Positions 1-6,665 of a stretch of DNA of 11,144 nucleotides are shown here, in pieces; the first letter of the stretch is position 1; every line of letters starts with the position of its first letter. The DNA is taken from assembly GCA_012798935.1 (NCBI GenBank), contig JAAZMG010000262.1, positions 1 through 11,144 of the forward strand, in the 5' to 3' direction. Made by a program: the position numbers and the translations under genes. The notes under the pieces are model-generated. The model was not told the DNA's origin and ran no database searches. It saw nothing but the letters and a program-made list of their open reading frames with translations. Source of the stretch: Tissierellia bacterium (GTDB lineage: Bacteria; Bacillota; Clostridia; Tissierellales; Tepidimicrobiaceae).

Positions 1-1
1 G

Positions 2-37
2 AAGGCTAAAACTTATCCTAATGGAGAGATTATATGA
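2..37 (+). CDS. C-terminal tail of an upstream gene (partial)
   Basis: The frame starting at base 2 is open from the window edge and ends at TGA (35-37), giving the tail KAKTYPNGEII. The stop overlaps the ATG at 34 in an ATGA arrangement, which is the usual sign of translational coupling between neighbouring genes of one operon. Too little is visible to assign a family. A butyrate-kinase-like partner for the next gene would be logical but cannot be shown from eleven residues. Confidence 0.45.
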   Translation, partial: KAKTYPNGEII

Positions 38-942
38 TGAAAAATTTTAAAGAATTAGTAACTAAAGCTAAAAACATGCAGAAGAAACCTAGAATTGTTG
101 TTCCATGTCCCTATGATAAAAACATATTAGAGGCATTAGATAGAGTTCAGAGGGAAAATATAGGGGATGTAATTTTATTAGGAAATAAAGATAAAGTCTA
201 TTCTATCAAAAAAGAACATAATTTAAACATTAAACCAATGGAATTCATTGAAAAAGAATCGGATATGGAGGCTTTAGTAGAGTCGTATAATATGGTCATA
301 AAAAATCAAGCTGATATTTTAGTGAAGGGCATGGTACAGACTAAAGATTTTATGAGGACCATATTATCCGATAAAAGTTTTATAAAAAACAAACTACTTA
401 CACATATTAGCGTATTTGATATTCCATCTAAAGATAAGCTTTTGTTTGTATCAGATCCTAGTATAATGACAGAACCTACATTAGAACAGAAGAAGATAAT
501 TTTAGATAATGCTTTGGAACTATTAAAAAATCTAGAGATTGAAGACCCTAAAGTTGCAATTATATCAAGTACAGAAGTTCCTAATAAGGCTATTAAATCT
601 TCCCTAGATGGGGAGAAATTGATGGAGTTGCAAGAAAAAGAAAATATATGGGATGCTAAAATTTATGGACCTTTAGCTATAGATAATGCAGTTTCTAAGG
701 AGGCTGCAAAGTTAAAAAATATAGATAGTGAAGTAGGAGGCAATGCGGATTTATTGTTAATGCCTAATTTAGATGCAGGAAATATATTCTGCAAGGGTTT
801 AGTCTATATAGGTGGATTTCAGTCTGCAGGCATAGTTATGGGGGCATATAAGCCTATTGTATTAACATCCAGATCTGCAGGGGTAGAGGAAAGGTTTAAT
901 TCAATATGCATTGCATGCTTATTAGCAGAAAAAATGAAATAA
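34..942 (+). CDS. Phosphate butyryltransferase/acetyltransferase family protein (Ptb-like)
   Basis: This 302-residue protein of the PTA_PTB family would exchange CoA for phosphate on a short acyl-CoA in the cytoplasm, giving an acyl phosphate that a kinase can use to make ATP. Visible family marks are VKGMVQTKDFMRTIL (97-111), the ADLLLMPNLDAGNIFCKGLVY block (238-258) and GAYKPIVLTSR (270-280), which forms the CoA/phosphate site in Ptb and Pta. Length matches stand-alone Ptb (about 300). Two ATGs stand in tandem (34 and 37); GGAGAG at 23-28 fits either. The start overlaps the stop of the upstream frame, and the next gene begins 26 nt after its stop, so it is part of an operon. No acyl kinase is present in the window. 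Acyl-chain specificity cannot be read from the sequence. Confidence 0.85.
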   Translation: MMKNFKELVTKAKNMQKKPRIVVPCPYDKNILEALDRVQRENIGDVILLGNKDKVYSIKKEHNLNIKPMEFIEKESDMEALVESYNMVIKNQADILVKGMVQTKDFMRTILSDKSFIKNKLLTHISVFDIPSKDKLLFVSDPSIMTEPTLEQKKIILDNALELLKNLEIEDPKVAIISSTEVPNKAIKSSLDGEKLMELQEKENIWDAKIYGPLAIDNAVSKEAAKLKNIDSEVGGNADLLLMPNLDAGNIFCKGLVYIGGFQSAGIVMGAYKPIVLTSRSAGVEERFNSICIACLLAEKMK

Positions 943-968
943 TATTATTTTAATAGGAGTGATTTTAT

Positions 969-2216
969 ATGAAGATACTTGAAAACATGCCAATGGAAGG
1001 AGCACCTTATTATAGTGATAAAAAATGGGTGTCCCCAATGAATTTTTTACCTGAGGTAATGCCAAAGACTACATCAAAGAAAATTTATATTCATGATGTA
1101 ACTCTTAGAGATGGAGAACAGACTTGTGGACTTAATTGGACAGAAGATGAAAGGGTAGATATAGCTGTTGCTCTTAATGATTTAGGGGTAAAAAGTATCG
1201 AGGTTGGTATGCCAATAATATCTGATGATATTGTTAGGGCTGTAAGAAGATTAGTAGATATGAATTTAGATGCAGATATTGTAGCATTTTGTAGAGCAAG
1301 ACAAGATGATATAGATTATGCAATAAAGGCAGGAGTAGATAAGGTAATAGTTGAACATGCTGTAAATCCTTATACTAACTATTATGCATATAAAGTAGAT
1401 ACAGATCAACTTTTAGACAGAGTAATAAGCGCTATAGAATATGCTAAGTCAAAGGGATTAAGAGTAACCTTTATGGGCTGGGATGTTAGTAGAGGAACTT
1501 TGGACTATGCTAAGAAGGTATATGCTGAAGTAATAGAGAAGACAAATCCTGAATCAATAGTATTTACAGATAGTTTTGGTGTTGCAACACCTCATGCTGT
1601 TTATCATGTTATTAAAGAATTAAAGGAATTGGCAGGAGATACTCCTGTAGAATTCCACGTACACAATGAATTTGGAATGGCTATGGGTGCTGTTATGGCA
1701 GCAGCATATGCAGGCGTTGATGGAATCCATTCATCTATAAATGGATTAGGAGAAAGGACAGGTAATGTGGCAACAGAGGAAGTAGCAGCTGCATTGGAAA
1801 TACTATTAAATATTGATACTGGAATAAAGTTAGATAAGATTGATGGAATTACTAAAATGGTTGAAGAAATAACTAATATACCTATTCACAGAAATAAACC
1901 TGTAACAGGTAAAAGATTATTCTGGCTTGAATCTGGAGTTCCAGTACAAGCTAAAACTAGACTTGAACAAGCTGGAATACCATCAGCTATGACACCTTAT
2001 TTAGCAGAATTAGTAGGTAGAAAAAACACAGAAATTGTTCTTGGAGGCTCCAGTGGAAAAGAAAATGTACAAATCTATTTAGATGAATTAGAACTTCCAT
2101 ATGAAGAAGAGGATATAGGCATATTAGTTGAAAAGGTAAAAGAAGAAGGAAGAAAGCTTAGAAGAATATTGACAAAAGATGAGTTTATAGAAATCTATAA
2201 TAGCGTTAAAAAATAA
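969..2216 (+). CDS. DRE-TIM metallolyase: homocitrate/isopropylmalate synthase-like acyltransferase
   Basis: This 415-residue enzyme of the HMGL-like superfamily joins acetyl-CoA (or another acyl-CoA) to a 2-oxo acid, or runs the reverse cleavage, with a divalent metal in a TIM barrel. The catalytic DRE-type motif is TLRDGEQ (45-51, R47/D48/E50). The metal ligands are in FHVHNEFGMAMG (229-240, H230 and H232), and the conserved GLGERTGN loop is at 259-266. A 38-residue N-terminal extension precedes the barrel. The C-terminus is short and seems to lack the LeuA regulatory dimer domain, so it resembles NifV/homocitrate synthase or Re-citrate synthase more than feedback-controlled LeuA. The usual HND of relatives reads HNE here. 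The ribosome site is TAGGAGTG, about 8 nt upstream. The exact substrate (oxaloacetate, 2-oxoglutarate, pyruvate or another oxo acid) is open. Confidence 0.8.
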   Translation: MKILENMPMEGAPYYSDKKWVSPMNFLPEVMPKTTSKKIYIHDVTLRDGEQTCGLNWTEDERVDIAVALNDLGVKSIEVGMPIISDDIVRAVRRLVDMNLDADIVAFCRARQDDIDYAIKAGVDKVIVEHAVNPYTNYYAYKVDTDQLLDRVISAIEYAKSKGLRVTFMGWDVSRGTLDYAKKVYAEVIEKTNPESIVFTDSFGVATPHAVYHVIKELKELAGDTPVEFHVHNEFGMAMGAVMAAAYAGVDGIHSSINGLGERTGNVATEEVAAALEILLNIDTGIKLDKIDGITKMVEEITNIPIHRNKPVTGKRLFWLESGVPVQAKTRLEQAGIPSAMTPYLAELVGRKNTEIVLGGSSGKENVQIYLDELELPYEEEDIGILVEKVKEEGRKLRRILTKDEFIEIYNSVKK

Positions 2217-2229
2217 TAAGATATTCTTA

Positions 2230-2260
2230 AAGGGTGCAGGGTGTAATATACCCTGCCCTT
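2230..2260 (+). terminator. Intergenic hairpin, weak terminator or processing site
   Basis: AGGGTGCAGGGT pairs with ACCCTGCCCT across a GTAATAT loop, leaving one bulged base. It lies in the 71-nt gap between the synthase-like gene and the amidohydrolase gene. Only a broken U-tract (TTCTATT) follows, so it may attenuate or protect the 3' end rather than fully terminate. The next gene has its ribosome site only about 15 nt later. Confidence 0.5.
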
Positions 2261-2287
2261 CTATTAAGTAGTTAGAGGTGATATGAT

Positions 2288-3496
2288 TTGAAGGATATAG
2301 ATGGCATGATTAAGAAATTTGTTTTGGAGAATAAAGAAGAATTGATAAAATTAAGAAGAGAGTTTCACAGGTATCCTGAAATAGGTTTTAAAGAGTTTAA
2401 AACTTCTAAAATGATTTCTGATTATTTAGAGGAATTAGGTTTAGATGTTAAAAAGGGAATTGCTGGCACCGGGGTTGTGGCAGATATTAATACTCATATT
2501 GATGATTATACTGTAGCCTTACGTTTTGATATAGATGGACTACCTGTTAAAGAAGAAACTGGTCTGGATTATAGTTCTAAAAATGAAGGTACGATGCACG
2601 CCTGTGGCCACGATGGACATATTACCGTAGGATTAGGTATGGCTAAATTATTATGTGAAATAGGGGAATTTATACCTGCAAGAATTAGGCTTATTTTCCA
2701 ACCAGCTGAAGAAGGATTAGGTGGGGCAAAAAAGATGGTGGAGGAAGGAGTTCTTAAAGATCCAGTTCCAAATTTGATTATTGGATTTCATATATGGCCT
2801 TATTTGAAAACTGGGGAAGTAGGTTTTAAGAGTGGGCCAGTAATGGCTGCAGGAGATGAATTCCATATAAAGCTATTGGGAAAAGGCAGTCATGGTTCTA
2901 GTCCTCATCTTGCAGTGGATCCTATATTGATGGCAGCTGAGTTTATTCAGGGATTACAAAAAATAGTAAGTAGGAATATAAGCTCTAGTGAATCAGCAGT
3001 AATATCCATAGGAACCATAGAAGGAGGAAGTTCTTTTAATATAATACCTTCTGATATAAAGTTATCGGGAACTGTAAGGGTAGATAATACCGATTTGAGG
3101 GAATTTATTAAGGAAAAAATGGAGAATGTTTTAAAAGGTGTTACTTTGGGAAGCGGTGGAGAATACGAATTTAGTTATGAAAGCTGCTTTAAATTGACTA
3201 CAAGTTGTGAAGAATTGGTAGATATATTATATAAATCTATTTGTGAGTCTTTGGGAGAAGATAAGGCTATACATTTAAAGAATTGTAATATGACTAGTGA
3301 AGATTTTTCTGAATATGAGGAATATATACCAGGATTATACTTCTTTTTAGGAACTGGTAATGAAGAAAAGGATTGTATATATCCTTTACACAATCCTTCA
3401 TATAGATTAGATGAAGACACATTGACAACGGGAATAATAGTTTTAGGCACCCTATTAAAAAATATTTCTAATGTTAAAGCAATGGGGGGAAAATAG
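2288..3496 (+). CDS. M20-family zinc amidohydrolase (HipO/N-acyl-amino-acid amidohydrolase type)
   Basis: This 402-residue cytoplasmic hydrolase would release an amino acid or amine from an N-acyl or related amide. The M20D zinc-site motifs are complete: MHACGHDGH (103-111), FQPAEEG (137-143, with catalytic E141/E142), GFHIWP (H168), SEDF (337-340) and the C-terminal HNPSYRLDED (H368). The dimerisation lid domain (about 185-295) carries GKGSHGSSPHLAVDP. Length is normal for IAA-amino-acid hydrolase or hippurate hydrolase homologues. The start is TTG at 2288, served by AGAGGTGA about 7 nt upstream; the in-frame ATG at 2306 has no comparable site. It is followed 4 nt later by the UxaA small subunit, so amide hydrolysis and dehydration probably belong to one pathway. 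The true substrate is unknown. Allantoate-type M20 enzymes are a less likely alternative. Confidence 0.88.
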   Translation: MKDIDGMIKKFVLENKEELIKLRREFHRYPEIGFKEFKTSKMISDYLEELGLDVKKGIAGTGVVADINTHIDDYTVALRFDIDGLPVKEETGLDYSSKNEGTMHACGHDGHITVGLGMAKLLCEIGEFIPARIRLIFQPAEEGLGGAKKMVEEGVLKDPVPNLIIGFHIWPYLKTGEVGFKSGPVMAAGDEFHIKLLGKGSHGSSPHLAVDPILMAAEFIQGLQKIVSRNISSSESAVISIGTIEGGSSFNIIPSDIKLSGTVRVDNTDLREFIKEKMENVLKGVTLGSGGEYEFSYESCFKLTTSCEELVDILYKSICESLGEDKAIHLKNCNMTSEDFSEYEEYIPGLYFFLGTGNEEKDCIYPLHNPSYRLDEDTLTTGIIVLGTLLKNISNVKAMGGK

Positions 3497-3500
3497 TATT

Positions 3501-3803
3501 ATGAATAGGTATAATAGTATTTTTATAGAAGATAATGATAATGTTGTTACTACCTTATGGGATATTGAAAAAGGTGAGACTATAACGGCTATGGGATTAG
3601 AGGATAAGGTTATTGCAAAAGAAAATATTAAAAAAGGACATAAGGTAGCTATAAAAGAAATTTCCAAAGATAATGAGGCAATAAAATATGGCAAAGTTAT
3701 AGGAATTACTTTGTCCCACATAGGTATTGGGGAGCTAGTTCATACACATAATTTAAGAAGTAACAGGGGAAAAGAGCTTAGGGAGGGACAAGAACATGCG
3801 TAA
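3501..3803 (+). CDS. UxaA-family dehydratase, small SAF-domain subunit
   Basis: This 100-residue protein is essentially one SAF/AFP-like domain, the N-terminal module of altronate and galactarate dehydratases, here as a separate polypeptide. DNVVTTLWDIEKGE (13-26) is the family opening. GHKVAIKEI (about 47-55), IKYGKVIGI (61-69) and the C-terminal VHTHNL (80-85) follow the usual pattern. I chose ATG 3501 over the upstream in-frame ATG 3471, because 3471 lies inside the amidohydrolase gene and adds ten non-family residues, whereas 3501 follows GGGGGGAAAA and sits 4 nt after the preceding stop. It overlaps the large subunit gene by 8 nt. The split layout parallels SuyA/SuyB (3-sulfolactate sulfo-lyase) and other two-subunit UxaA systems. 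Confidence 0.85.
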   Translation: MNRYNSIFIEDNDNVVTTLWDIEKGETITAMGLEDKVIAKENIKKGHKVAIKEISKDNEAIKYGKVIGITLSHIGIGELVHTHNLRSNRGKELREGQEHA

Positions 3804-4962
3804 ATTTAAAGGATATTTAAGGGAAGATGGAAGCGTAGGAATAAGAAACCATATTCTTGTATTGCCCTTAGTAATATGTGCTAATTCAGTAGTAGAGGCA
3901 ATAGGTAGAGAATACCCAGAAGTTATAACTATTCCTCATGTATATGGTTGTACCTTTGATCCTGTTAGTAATGAAGAAATTACAGATGCTTTTATAGGCT
4001 TAGGCAAGAATCCAAATGTAGCCAGCGTTCTTCTTGTAAGTTTAGGTTGTGAAACAGTTAATTTAAATGAGGTATATGAAGGAATAAAAAGTTCAGGAAA
4101 GCCAGTAGAAGCTATTACAATCCAAGAAGTAGGTGGAACTGTAAAGGCTATAGAGAAAGGTAAGGAGATTATAAAAGGGTTTAAAGAATTGGCTGAAAAA
4201 ACACCTAGAGTAGAAGCACCTATATCAGATTTAATAGTTGGGACAGAATGTGGCTCTTCCGATAGTTATTCAGGATTATCAGCAAATCCTGTAGTAGGAT
4301 ATGTATGTGATAAGTTTGTTGAACTTGGAGCTACAGCTATATTGACAGAAGTAACGGAATTTGTTGGAGCTGAGGATATATTGGCAGAACAATGTGTTAA
4401 TGAAGAGGTAGCTAAGGAACTTTTGGATATGGTAAAGGAAACGGAAGGGAATTTAGCTAGAGTAGGCCATAGTGATATAGTGGATATTTCTCCAGGGAAT
4501 ATAGCCGGTGGACTTACTACAATAGAAGAAAAGTCTTTAGGTTGTATAAAAAAAGGAGGAAATGCACCAATACAGGAAGTATTAAAGCATGGTGAAAGAC
4601 CAACTAAAAAGGGATTAGTAGTGATGGATGCTCCAGGCCATGATATAGAATCCATGACTGCAATGGCAGCAGGTGGAGCCCATTTAATCTACTTTACTAC
4701 GGGTAGAGGAACACCAGCAGGATTTCCAATAGTTCCTGTAATTAAGGTATCTAGCAATACAGAAACCTTTATGAATATGAAGGATAATATTGATATAAAT
4801 ACAGGTGAAGTGATTGAAGGTAAAAAAAGTATATCTGAAGTAGGAGAAGAGTTATTTGATTATACACTAAAAGTCATAGATGGGGAAGAAACAAAATCTG
4901 AGAAACTAGATTGTAGAGAATTTGCTATTAGAAGAAGAGGAGTTGATGTTTGCATCCTCTAA
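3796..4962 (+). CDS. UxaA-family dehydratase, large catalytic subunit
   Basis: This 388-residue partner of the SAF-domain protein would carry out metal-dependent beta-elimination, removing water (or another group such as sulfite) from a hydroxy acid. The protein opens with GYLREDGSVGIRNHILVLP (6-24), the start of the UxaA C-terminal domain. TECGSSDSYSGLSANP (149-164, C151 a likely metal ligand), PGNIAGGLTTIEEKSLG (232-248) and the very conserved GGAHLIYFTTGRGTPAGFP (292-310) follow. Length fits the catalytic half of altronate dehydratase. GGGAGGG (3781-3787) lies 8 nt before ATG 3796, within the end of the small subunit gene, so translation is coupled. Substrate cannot be told apart among altronate, galactarate, sulfolactate or an uncharacterised acid. 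No sugar-acid genes are nearby, which argues against hexuronate use. Confidence 0.85.
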   Translation: MRKFKGYLREDGSVGIRNHILVLPLVICANSVVEAIGREYPEVITIPHVYGCTFDPVSNEEITDAFIGLGKNPNVASVLLVSLGCETVNLNEVYEGIKSSGKPVEAITIQEVGGTVKAIEKGKEIIKGFKELAEKTPRVEAPISDLIVGTECGSSDSYSGLSANPVVGYVCDKFVELGATAILTEVTEFVGAEDILAEQCVNEEVAKELLDMVKETEGNLARVGHSDIVDISPGNIAGGLTTIEEKSLGCIKKGGNAPIQEVLKHGERPTKKGLVVMDAPGHDIESMTAMAAGGAHLIYFTTGRGTPAGFPIVPVIKVSSNTETFMNMKDNIDINTGEVIEGKKSISEVGEELFDYTLKVIDGEETKSEKLDCREFAIRRRGVDVCIL

Positions 4963-4973
4963 AAACTCCCCCG

Positions 4974-5057
4974 ATAACTTCCTAAAATGGTGCCAGGCGC
5001 CAACCCTAATTTAAGTTTATGATGGGAGTGCCTGCTAAGGCCATTTTAGGAAGTTAT
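4974..5057 (+). repeat. REPIN-like nested palindrome, copy 1 (long form)
   Basis: Perfect 17-nt arms (4974-4990 and 5041-5057) enclose 50 nt that hold two inverted copies of a core: GGTGCCAGGCGCC near the left arm and AGTGCCTGC near the right. Two REP units in opposite orientation inside one stem is the layout of a REPIN. It begins 11 nt after the dehydratase stop and is followed by TTTAATTTTT, so the transcript would also act as a terminator. Three shorter relatives follow the next genes. Confidence 0.8.
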
Positions 5058-5267
5058 TTTAATTTTTATACTAAAGGGTTGTTCAGGGTATTAAATTATA
5101 AGGAGTAGGTACAATATTAAAGTATGGATTTTATAGATATAAATATAAATAATTGCAAAAATTTCCCCCAATAATCGACAAAATGCATTATAATAGGTAT
5201 TGGAGTGAAAGGAGGGTAGAGATTTTTAAAATAAAAATTGGAAAGGAAAGAGAGGAAGAGGAAGCTT
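5058..5267 (+). promoter_or_regulatory. Leader region of the purine permease gene with a likely -10 box
   Basis: This 210-nt stretch holds no gene. A perfect TATAAT stands at 5189-5194, but no good -35 box lies 16-18 nt upstream, and the TTGCAA at 5153-5158 is too far away. This suggests an activated or otherwise unusual promoter. The leader ends in a long purine-rich ribosome site just before ATG 5268. I looked for the conserved core of purine riboswitches and a PurR-type box and saw neither. Confidence 0.35.
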
Positions 5268-6578
5268 ATGTCTAATAGTGATGGATTTTTTGAAAAAAGA
5301 TTTAAACTTAAAGAGCACAATACGGATGCAAGAACTGAAATTTTAGCAGGGATTACTACGTTTATGACTATGGCTTATATTTTAGTTGTTAATCCAATTA
5401 TATTGTCAGATGCTGGTATGGATTGGGGTGGGGTATTTACTGCAACAGCAATATCATCTATAATTGCTACACTTATAATGGCCTTTTATGCAAACTATCC
5501 CTTTGCTTTAGCGCCAGGTATGGGGCTTAATGCGTTTTTTACTTATTATGTGGTACTTCAGTTAGGGAAATCTTGGCAATTTGCATTAACAGCAGTATTT
5601 TTAGAAGGGATTATCTTCATTATATTATCCTTATTTAAGGTTAGAGAAGCTATATTCGATGCAATTCCAATGAACTTAAAAAAGGCAGTATCTGTAGGGA
5701 TTGGGTTATTTATTGCCTTAATAGGTTTTGCAAATGCTGGCATAGTGGTAGCAGATGAGGATACCATGGTTAAATTAGGAAAATTAACTGACGGTGGTCC
5801 CCTATTGGCATTGATAGGATTATTAATTATAGGTATATTGTTGGCTAAAAATGTTAAAGGGGCTTTATTGTATGGGATATTGATAGCTACTGTCATAGGT
5901 ATTCCAATGGGAATTACTGAAGTTCCAACTGAATTTTTTAAAGCACCTCCATCTTTAAGCCAAGTTGCCTTCCAATTTGAATGGTCAGAGATATTTACAT
6001 GGGAAATGTTAATTGTGGTATTTACCTTCCTATTTGTAGATGTATTTGACACAGTAGGTACATTAATAGGAGTATCTTCAAAGGCAGGTATGTTAGATGA
6101 AGAAGGTAAACTTCCAAGGGTAAGTAGGGCATTATTTGCAGATGCTGTAGGTACAGTAGCTGGAGCTTGTTTAGGAACTAGTACGGTGACTACTTTCGTA
6201 GAATCTGCTTCAGGGGTAGCTGATGGTGGAAGAACTGGACTTACATCCTTATCAACAGCAGGTATGTTTTTATTAGCATTATTCTTTTCACCAATATTTG
6301 GGATGGTACCATCAGAGGCAACAGCACCAGCTTTAATAATAGTTGGACTTTTCATGATGAGTCCAATAAAGGAAATAGATTTAGAAGATTATACAGAAGC
6401 AATACCAGCATTCTTAACCATAGTTATGATGCCATTTGCTTATAGTATAGCAGAAGGTATAGTATTTGGTATGGTTTCCTATGTATTACTTAAGTTTATA
6501 ACAGGAAAAAGGAAAGACATATCTTTAGTAATGTATATATTAGCAATATTATTTATATTAAGAACTATATTTCTTTAA
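5268..6578 (+). CDS. AzgA-type purine (adenine/guanine/hypoxanthine) permease
   Basis: This 436-residue multi-pass membrane protein of the AzgA (PbuG/PbuO-like) branch of nucleobase transporters imports purine bases with protons. The opening HNTDARTEILAGITTFMTMAYIL and the signature YPFALAPGMGLNAFFTYY (77-94) are diagnostic. A second conserved helix, LFVDVFDTVGTLIGVSSKAG, lies in the middle, followed by the GTSTVTTFVESASGVADGGRTGL loop. The remaining sequence consists of hydrophobic helices up to the C-terminus. I place the start at ATG 5268, preceded by AGAGGAAGAGGAAG. An in-frame TTG at 5238 would add ten charged residues and consume that ribosome site. The adenine deaminase gene lies 87 nt downstream, so adenine is a likely cargo. 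Confidence 0.92.
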   Translation: MSNSDGFFEKRFKLKEHNTDARTEILAGITTFMTMAYILVVNPIILSDAGMDWGGVFTATAISSIIATLIMAFYANYPFALAPGMGLNAFFTYYVVLQLGKSWQFALTAVFLEGIIFIILSLFKVREAIFDAIPMNLKKAVSVGIGLFIALIGFANAGIVVADEDTMVKLGKLTDGGPLLALIGLLIIGILLAKNVKGALLYGILIATVIGIPMGITEVPTEFFKAPPSLSQVAFQFEWSEIFTWEMLIVVFTFLFVDVFDTVGTLIGVSSKAGMLDEEGKLPRVSRALFADAVGTVAGACLGTSTVTTFVESASGVADGGRTGLTSLSTAGMFLLALFFSPIFGMVPSEATAPALIIVGLFMMSPIKEIDLEDYTEAIPAFLTIVMMPFAYSIAEGIVFGMVSYVLLKFITGKRKDISLVMYILAILFILRTIFL

Positions 6579-6583
6579 CTAAC

Positions 6584-6628
6584 AATAACTTCCCTCAACG
6601 GTGCCAGGCACCATTTAGGGAAGTTATT
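6584..6628 (+). repeat. REP-like nested palindrome, copy 2
   Basis: Arms AATAACTTCCCT (6584-6595) and AGGGAAGTTATT (6617-6628) are perfect inverted repeats. They enclose the inner palindrome GGTGCCAGGCACC (6600-6612). The element starts 5 nt after the permease stop and is followed by TTGTAATATATTTG. It can fold as one long stem or as a cruciform-like nested structure, and probably ends or slows transcription between permease and deaminase. Confidence 0.85.
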
Positions 6629-6665
6629 TGTAATATATTTGTAATAATAGAAATGAGGGGTTAAA

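Noticed and set aside
3471..3500. ATG 3471 as start of the SAF-domain subunit
   Set aside because: It lies within the amidohydrolase gene and adds non-family residues; ATG 3501 fits the family N-terminus and has a purine-rich site upstream.
3455..3721. 88-codon hydrophobic-looking minus-strand frame
   Set aside because: It is antisense to the amidohydrolase end and the SAF-domain gene, both well supported; the hydrophobicity comes from reverse-complement A-rich codons.
4266..4655. 129-codon open frame on the minus strand
   Set aside because: It lies fully inside the dehydratase large-subunit gene on the other strand, without a convincing ribosome site or family features.
5238..5267. TTG-initiated N-terminal extension of the purine permease
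   Set aside because: The extension reads as a charged translation of the purine-rich ribosome site; ATG 5268 follows directly with good spacing and begins where the family homology starts.
5058..5267. Purine riboswitch upstream of the permease
   Set aside because: I searched by eye for the conserved three-way-junction core and did not find it in this leader.
5558..6355. 265-codon open frame on the minus strand
   Set aside because: It is antisense to the well-supported permease gene, has low-complexity N/P/S/T-rich composition and no recognisable motif; it arises from the codon bias of the + strand gene.
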